DNA of 26,100 bases from an uncultured Collinsella sp. (GTDB taxonomy: Bacteria > Actinomycetota > Coriobacteriia > Coriobacteriales > Coriobacteriaceae): contig URMO01000022.1 in NCBI GenBank assembly GCA_900549085.1, forward strand, positions 1 to 26,100, written 5' to 3'. Shown here one piece after another: positions 23,364 through 26,100 of the stretch (position 1 is its first letter; the number at the start of each line of letters is the position of its first letter). Under the pieces are notes generated by a model. The model saw nothing but the letters and a program-made list of their open reading frames with translations. It searched no databases and was not told the DNA's origin. The position numbers were made by a program, and so were the translations under genes.

Positions 23364-23399
23364 CTAAAACAGCTGTATATACCGGGGAATACCGCCGAA

Positions 23400-23435
23400 G
23401 GGCGGCCGAGACGCGTTCTCGGCCGCCCTTTTGTT
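23400..23435 (+). terminator. Rho-independent terminator of the membrane-protein gene
   Basis: GGGCGGCCGAGA (23400-23411) pairs perfectly with TCTCGGCCGCCC (23417-23428), followed by TTTTGTTTG. Confidence 0.92.
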
Positions 23436-23470
23436 TGTTGAACACATGGTCGCTGCGTCCGCGCCCGGCT

Positions 23471-23576
23471 CAAACGGTCAGCAATCATCCGTGAACGGTA
23501 TTTGTTCAAAAAAGAACAAAGATAAACAAATAGTTGTTGCAGTTACTGTTCGAATGTGTTCAAATAAACATGAACA
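23471..23576 (+). promoter_or_regulatory. lacA operon control region
   Basis: CAAACGGTCA (23471-23480) and CCGTGAACGGTA (23489-23500) carry CGGT cores 21 bp apart. Next come an inverted repeat TTTGTTC-N6-GAACAAA (23501-23520) and a second one, TGTTCA-N8-TGAACA (23557-23576). The dense TGTTC/GAACA half-sites suggest a repressor operator, perhaps for a DeoR-type LacR; this is inference. No gene is visible in the rest of 23364-23670. Confidence 0.6.
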
Positions 23577-23670
23577 GTGAAGAACCGCACATTCAGATGC
23601 CCGGACCTGAACGCGATTCAACACTTCCAAACAGAAACTACGCACCTGCGTATCTCTCAAGGAGGATGTC

Positions 23671-24099
23671 ATGAGGGTTGTAATCGCTTCCGATGCCGAC
23701 GGTATGTCGATGAAGGAGTCCATCAAGGAGATGCTCATCGCCGACGGTCACGAGGTCGTCGACTATTCCGAGACCCCTGCCGCGGACTTTGTCGATTCCG
23801 CGACCGCCGTTGCCAAGGACCTGCTGCAGCACAAGGATTCCCAGGGCTTCGCATTCGATAAGTACGGCGTCGGCTCCTATATGGCCGCCGTCAAGATCAA
23901 GGGCATGGTCGTCGCCAACATTTCCGACGAGCGTTCCGCCTACATGACCCGCGAGCACAACGGCTCGCGCATGGTCACCATGGGCCCGGGCGTTGTGGGC
24001 ACCGAGGTCGCCAAGAAGATCGCCCGCGAGTTCCTGCGCGCCCAGTACGCCGGCGGCCGTCACCAGATCCGTGTCGACATGCTCAACAAGATGGCCTAA
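23671..24099 (+). CDS. lacA: Galactose-6-phosphate isomerase subunit LacA
   Basis: The 142-aa subunit pairs with LacB to convert galactose-6-phosphate to tagatose-6-phosphate. It belongs to the RpiB/LacAB family; its length and the segments KIKGMVVANISDERSAYMTREHN and GGRHQIRVDMLNKM match LacA of lactic acid bacteria closely. As expected for LacA, the family's active-site cysteine is absent (FDKYGVGS in place of the LCGTGIG of LacB), so the catalytic Cys must come from LacB. The ATG follows AAGGAGG by 5 bases. lacB starts 63 bp downstream on the same strand. Confidence 0.95.
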   Translation: MRVVIASDADGMSMKESIKEMLIADGHEVVDYSETPAADFVDSATAVAKDLLQHKDSQGFAFDKYGVGSYMAAVKIKGMVVANISDERSAYMTREHNGSRMVTMGPGVVGTEVAKKIAREFLRAQYAGGRHQIRVDMLNKMA

Positions 24100-24162
24100 C
24101 GAGAGCCACCGAGAACTCGAACTTCTACCTCAACTTGTGAATTCAGACGAAAGGACGTTCTG

Positions 24163-24687
24163 ATGAAGAAGACCATCGCAATCGGTTGCGACCATATCGT
24201 TACGGACGAGAAGATCTATCTGGCCGACCGCCTGGAGCAGGCTGGCTACAAGGTGCTCGACTGCGGTACCTACAGCCACACCCGTACGCACTATCCCATC
24301 TACGGTAAGGCCGTGGGCGAGGCTGTTGCCAGCGGCAAGGCCGACTTTGGCGTGGCCCTGTGCGGCACCGGCATCGGCATCACCAACGCCGTCAACAAGG
24401 TTCCCGGCGCCCGCTGCGCCCTGGTTCGCGACATGACCTCTGCCCTGTATGCCCGTCGCGAGCTCAACGCCAACATCGTGGGCTTTGGCGGCAAGATTAC
24501 CGGCGAGTTCCTGATGGCCGATATCATGCTTGCCTTCCTGGAGGAGCCCTACGAGAAGACCCCCGAGCACGATGCCCTGATCGCCAAGATCGACGCCTGC
24601 AATAAGGCCGACGCCGAGGCTCAGGCTGACCCGCACTTCTTTGACGAGTTCCTCGAGAAGTGGGACCGCGGCGAATACCACGACTAG
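24163..24687 (+). CDS. lacB: Galactose-6-phosphate isomerase subunit LacB
   Basis: The 174-aa subunit is the catalytic partner of LacA. It shows GCDHIVTDEKIYL at the N-terminus, RTHYPIYGKAVGEAV, the active-site cysteine C67 in LCGTGIGITNAVNKVPG, and the C-terminal FLEKWDRGEYHD that I recognise as essentially invariant in LacB. The ATG follows AAAGGA by 7 bases. A hairpin repeat begins 5 bp after the stop codon, which could terminate or protect the lacAB transcript. Confidence 0.96.
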   Translation: MKKTIAIGCDHIVTDEKIYLADRLEQAGYKVLDCGTYSHTRTHYPIYGKAVGEAVASGKADFGVALCGTGIGITNAVNKVPGARCALVRDMTSALYARRELNANIVGFGGKITGEFLMADIMLAFLEEPYEKTPEHDALIAKIDACNKADAEAQADPHFFDEFLEKWDRGEYHD

Positions 24688-24691
24688 TGGG

Positions 24692-24732
24692 GTTACGCGG
24701 TTTTGCCAAACCGCGTAACGGGTTGACGCTGC
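24692..24732. repeat. Hairpin repeat with GACGCTGC tail, copy 1
   Basis: GTTACGCGGTTT and AAACCGCGTAAC form a perfect 12-bp stem around the loop TGCC, followed by GGGTTGACGCTGC. It starts 5 bp after the lacB stop. Copies 2 and 3 follow lacC. Confidence 0.85.
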
Positions 24733-24833
24733 GCGGCGCTCAAGCACCCCATCTCGCCGCTCAAACCGTCGCTCGCGTACATGAAGTACGCGTCGCTCCT
24801 CTTTCGCGGCGACCTGTGGCACCTGAGCGCCGC
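24733..24833. repeat. About 101-bp imperfect palindrome between lacB and lacC
   Basis: Three nested pairs share one centre near 24783: GCGGCGCTCA/TGAGCGCCGC (24733-24742, 24824-24833), TCGCCGC/GCGGCGA (24754-24760, 24806-24812) and GCGTAC/GTACGC (24775-24780, 24786-24791). The spacings between arms are equal on both sides (11 and 14 bp). It directly follows hairpin copy 1. The rest of the gap to lacC (24834-25031) shows no gene. Confidence 0.7.
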
Positions 24834-25031
24834 TCGCTGACGTTGAAGGTGCCTGTGGGGTTGCCCCTGTTGTTGCGAAGCCATCTGGCGGACGAGCTGC
24901 TCTGATAAAACTTTTGCTTGCTGAGCTTGGGTGCTTCGTTTTTGGCGGTACCCGGCATTCTGCAGCTTTTTAATTGACGGCTCGCGTTTCTGTGATGGGG
25001 CGCGGGCCGGTTTTCTAAACAGGAGTCCAAC

Positions 25032-25967
25032 ATGATTCTGACCGTTACCATGAACCCGTCGATTGATACGCGCTATCAGCTCGACAAGCTGATTATCGAC
25101 GACGTTAACCGTGTGACGCCCGAAAAGACCGCTGGCGGCAAGGGCCTCAACGTGAGCCGCGTGCTGCTGCAGCTGGGCGATGACGTGCTCGCGACCGGTC
25201 TACTCGGCGGCCACATGGGTGCCTATATGGCCGAGCTTATGGATGCCGACGGCGTCAAGAACGACTTTGTGCCCATCGCCGGTGAGACGCGCATCTGCCT
25301 GAATATCCTGCACGAGGGCAATCAGACCGAGCTGTTGGAGAGCGGCCCGCAGATCGCCCCGGCCGAGCTCGAGGCTTTTACGGCCAAGTTTGCCGAGCTT
25401 GCAGCGAAGGCGGACGTTGTGACGCTTTCGGGCTCGCTGCCGCGTGGCGTCGATGCCGGCTACTATGCCGAGCTCGTCAAGATCGCCGAGGAGGCGGGCG
25501 CCAAGGTGCTGCTCGACACCTCGGGTGCATCGCTGGAGGCCGCGCTGGAGTCCGACGCTAAGCCTGAGCTCGTAAAGCCCAACCTGACCGAGATTAACGG
25601 CCTGCTGGGTACGTCCTTTACGACCGATGATGTCGATGCCCTGCGCGAGGCGCTTGCCGCTGATGGCCGCTTTGCTGGTATTCCCTGGGTTGTCGTCTCG
25701 ATGGGCGCCGCCGGTTCGGTGGGCTTCCATGAGGGCCGTGCGTTCCGCGCCAAAACTCCCGCGATTGAAGCTGTGAACGCGACGGGTTCCGGCGACTCGA
25801 CCATCGCCGGCTTTGCGCATGCCATTGCAGCTGGTGCCGACGACGTCACGGTGCTCAAGACCGCCAATACCTGCGGCAAGCTCAACGCCATGGATCCCAA
25901 GACCGGCCACCTGGTCATGGATCGCTGGGACGAGGTCTACAACAGCGTTGTCGTGACTGAACTGTAG
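25032..25967 (+). CDS. lacC: Tagatose-6-phosphate kinase (PfkB family)
   Basis: The 311-aa kinase phosphorylates tagatose-6-phosphate to tagatose-1,6-bisphosphate with ATP. PfkB signatures are clear: TMNPSIDTRY at the N-terminus, AGGKGLNVSRVLLQLG (34-49), KPNLTEI (182-188) and the C-terminal NATGSGDSTIAGF with the catalytic base D255. The length matches LacC and the close relative 1-phosphofructokinase; the LacC name is preferred because of lacA and lacB just upstream. The ATG follows AGGAG by 6 bases. A hairpin repeat starts one base after its stop. The aldolase gene lacD is not visible in the window. Confidence 0.9.
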   Translation: MILTVTMNPSIDTRYQLDKLIIDDVNRVTPEKTAGGKGLNVSRVLLQLGDDVLATGLLGGHMGAYMAELMDADGVKNDFVPIAGETRICLNILHEGNQTELLESGPQIAPAELEAFTAKFAELAAKADVVTLSGSLPRGVDAGYYAELVKIAEEAGAKVLLDTSGASLEAALESDAKPELVKPNLTEINGLLGTSFTTDDVDALREALAADGRFAGIPWVVVSMGAAGSVGFHEGRAFRAKTPAIEAVNATGSGDSTIAGFAHAIAAGADDVTVLKTANTCGKLNAMDPKTGHLVMDRWDEVYNSVVVTEL

Positions 25968-25968
25968 G

Positions 25969-26009
25969 GTTACGGCGTTTTACCAAACGCCGTAACGGCT
26001 CGACGCTGC
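25969..26009. repeat. Hairpin repeat with GACGCTGC tail, copy 2
   Basis: GTTACGGCGTTT and AAACGCCGTAAC pair perfectly around TACC and are followed by GGCTCGACGCTGC. It starts one base after the lacC stop. Confidence 0.85.
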
Positions 26010-26016
26010 ACTTCAG

Positions 26017-26056
26017 GTTCCGCCGTTCTGCCGAACGGCGGACCGGCCGACGCTGC
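26017..26056. repeat. Hairpin repeat with GACGCTGC tail, copy 3
   Basis: CCGCCGTTC and GAACGGCGG pair around TGCC and are followed by CCGGCCGACGCTGC. The stem sequence differs from copies 1 and 2 but pairing, loop and tail are kept. The last 44 bases of the window show nothing more that I can support. Confidence 0.8.
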
Positions 26057-26100
26057 AAACCCGCCAGAGCGGCAATCTGCCTTTCAACTTCGGCGGCATG

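Noticed and set aside
1..26100. tRNA, rRNA, complete insertion sequences, prophage or attachment sites
   Set aside because: None was seen; no transposase or integrase reading frame is present and no tRNA-like cloverleaf stood out.

Overview
The window looks like a chromosomal carbohydrate-utilisation region from a Gram-positive, moderately high-GC anaerobe. My best guess is a Coriobacteriia member close to Collinsella. The basis is family recognition: a Gram-positive tagatose-6-phosphate lactose pathway (lacF, lacA, lacB, lacC), several lactose-family PTS IIC-IIB permeases with GH1 phospho-beta-galactosidase/glucosidase partners, actinobacterial-like codon use and clear AGGAGG-type ribosome sites. 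The genus call is inference.

Layout. 1-728 is the 3' part of a DeoR-family regulator. 849-1144 is a tandem array of four 55-bp dyad-symmetric units. 1161-4924 is cassette 1: a GntR/HutC regulator and a TIM-barrel-like protein of unknown function on the minus strand, divergent from a PTS EIICB. 5087-5416 is a broken second copy of the DeoR 3' part, followed by a Fic-domain gene (minus strand, 5465-6697). Three similar cassettes follow. Cassette 2 (7066-11628) is EIICB-GH1 on the minus strand, divergent from a LacI regulator. Cassette 3 (11886-16644) has GH1-EIICB in reversed gene order, divergent from a LacI regulator. Cassette 4 (16912-21555) is EIICB-GH1 divergent from a LacI regulator, and its EIICB most resembles true LacE. 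Pairs of the same 55-bp dyad units lie at the left edges of cassettes 2, 3 and 4. The right part carries lacF (EIIA-Lac), an unrecognised membrane protein, lacA, lacB and lacC, with a second, unrelated family of hairpin repeats after lacB and lacC.

How it fits together. The four EIICB permeases contain no IIA domain, and only one EIIA gene (lacF) is present, so LacF may phosphorylate all four. Each of cassettes 2-4 then hydrolyses its phosphorylated beta-glycoside with its own GH1 enzyme. Galactose-6-phosphate would go through LacAB and LacC to tagatose-1,6-bisphosphate; the aldolase LacD is not in the window. Each LacI gene is preceded by its own version of a CG-centred operator. A separate motif, a direct repeat of RAACGGT-type boxes exactly 21 bp apart, precedes cassettes 2 and 3, lacF and lacA, with related single boxes at cassettes 1 and 4. 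This suggests a second, shared layer of control.

The least ordinary features are the 55-bp dyad arrays with a period of 79-81 bp, the 21-bp-spaced boxes, the hairpin family with a constant GACGCTGC tail, and the perfect 19-bp inverted repeat around the Fic promoter.
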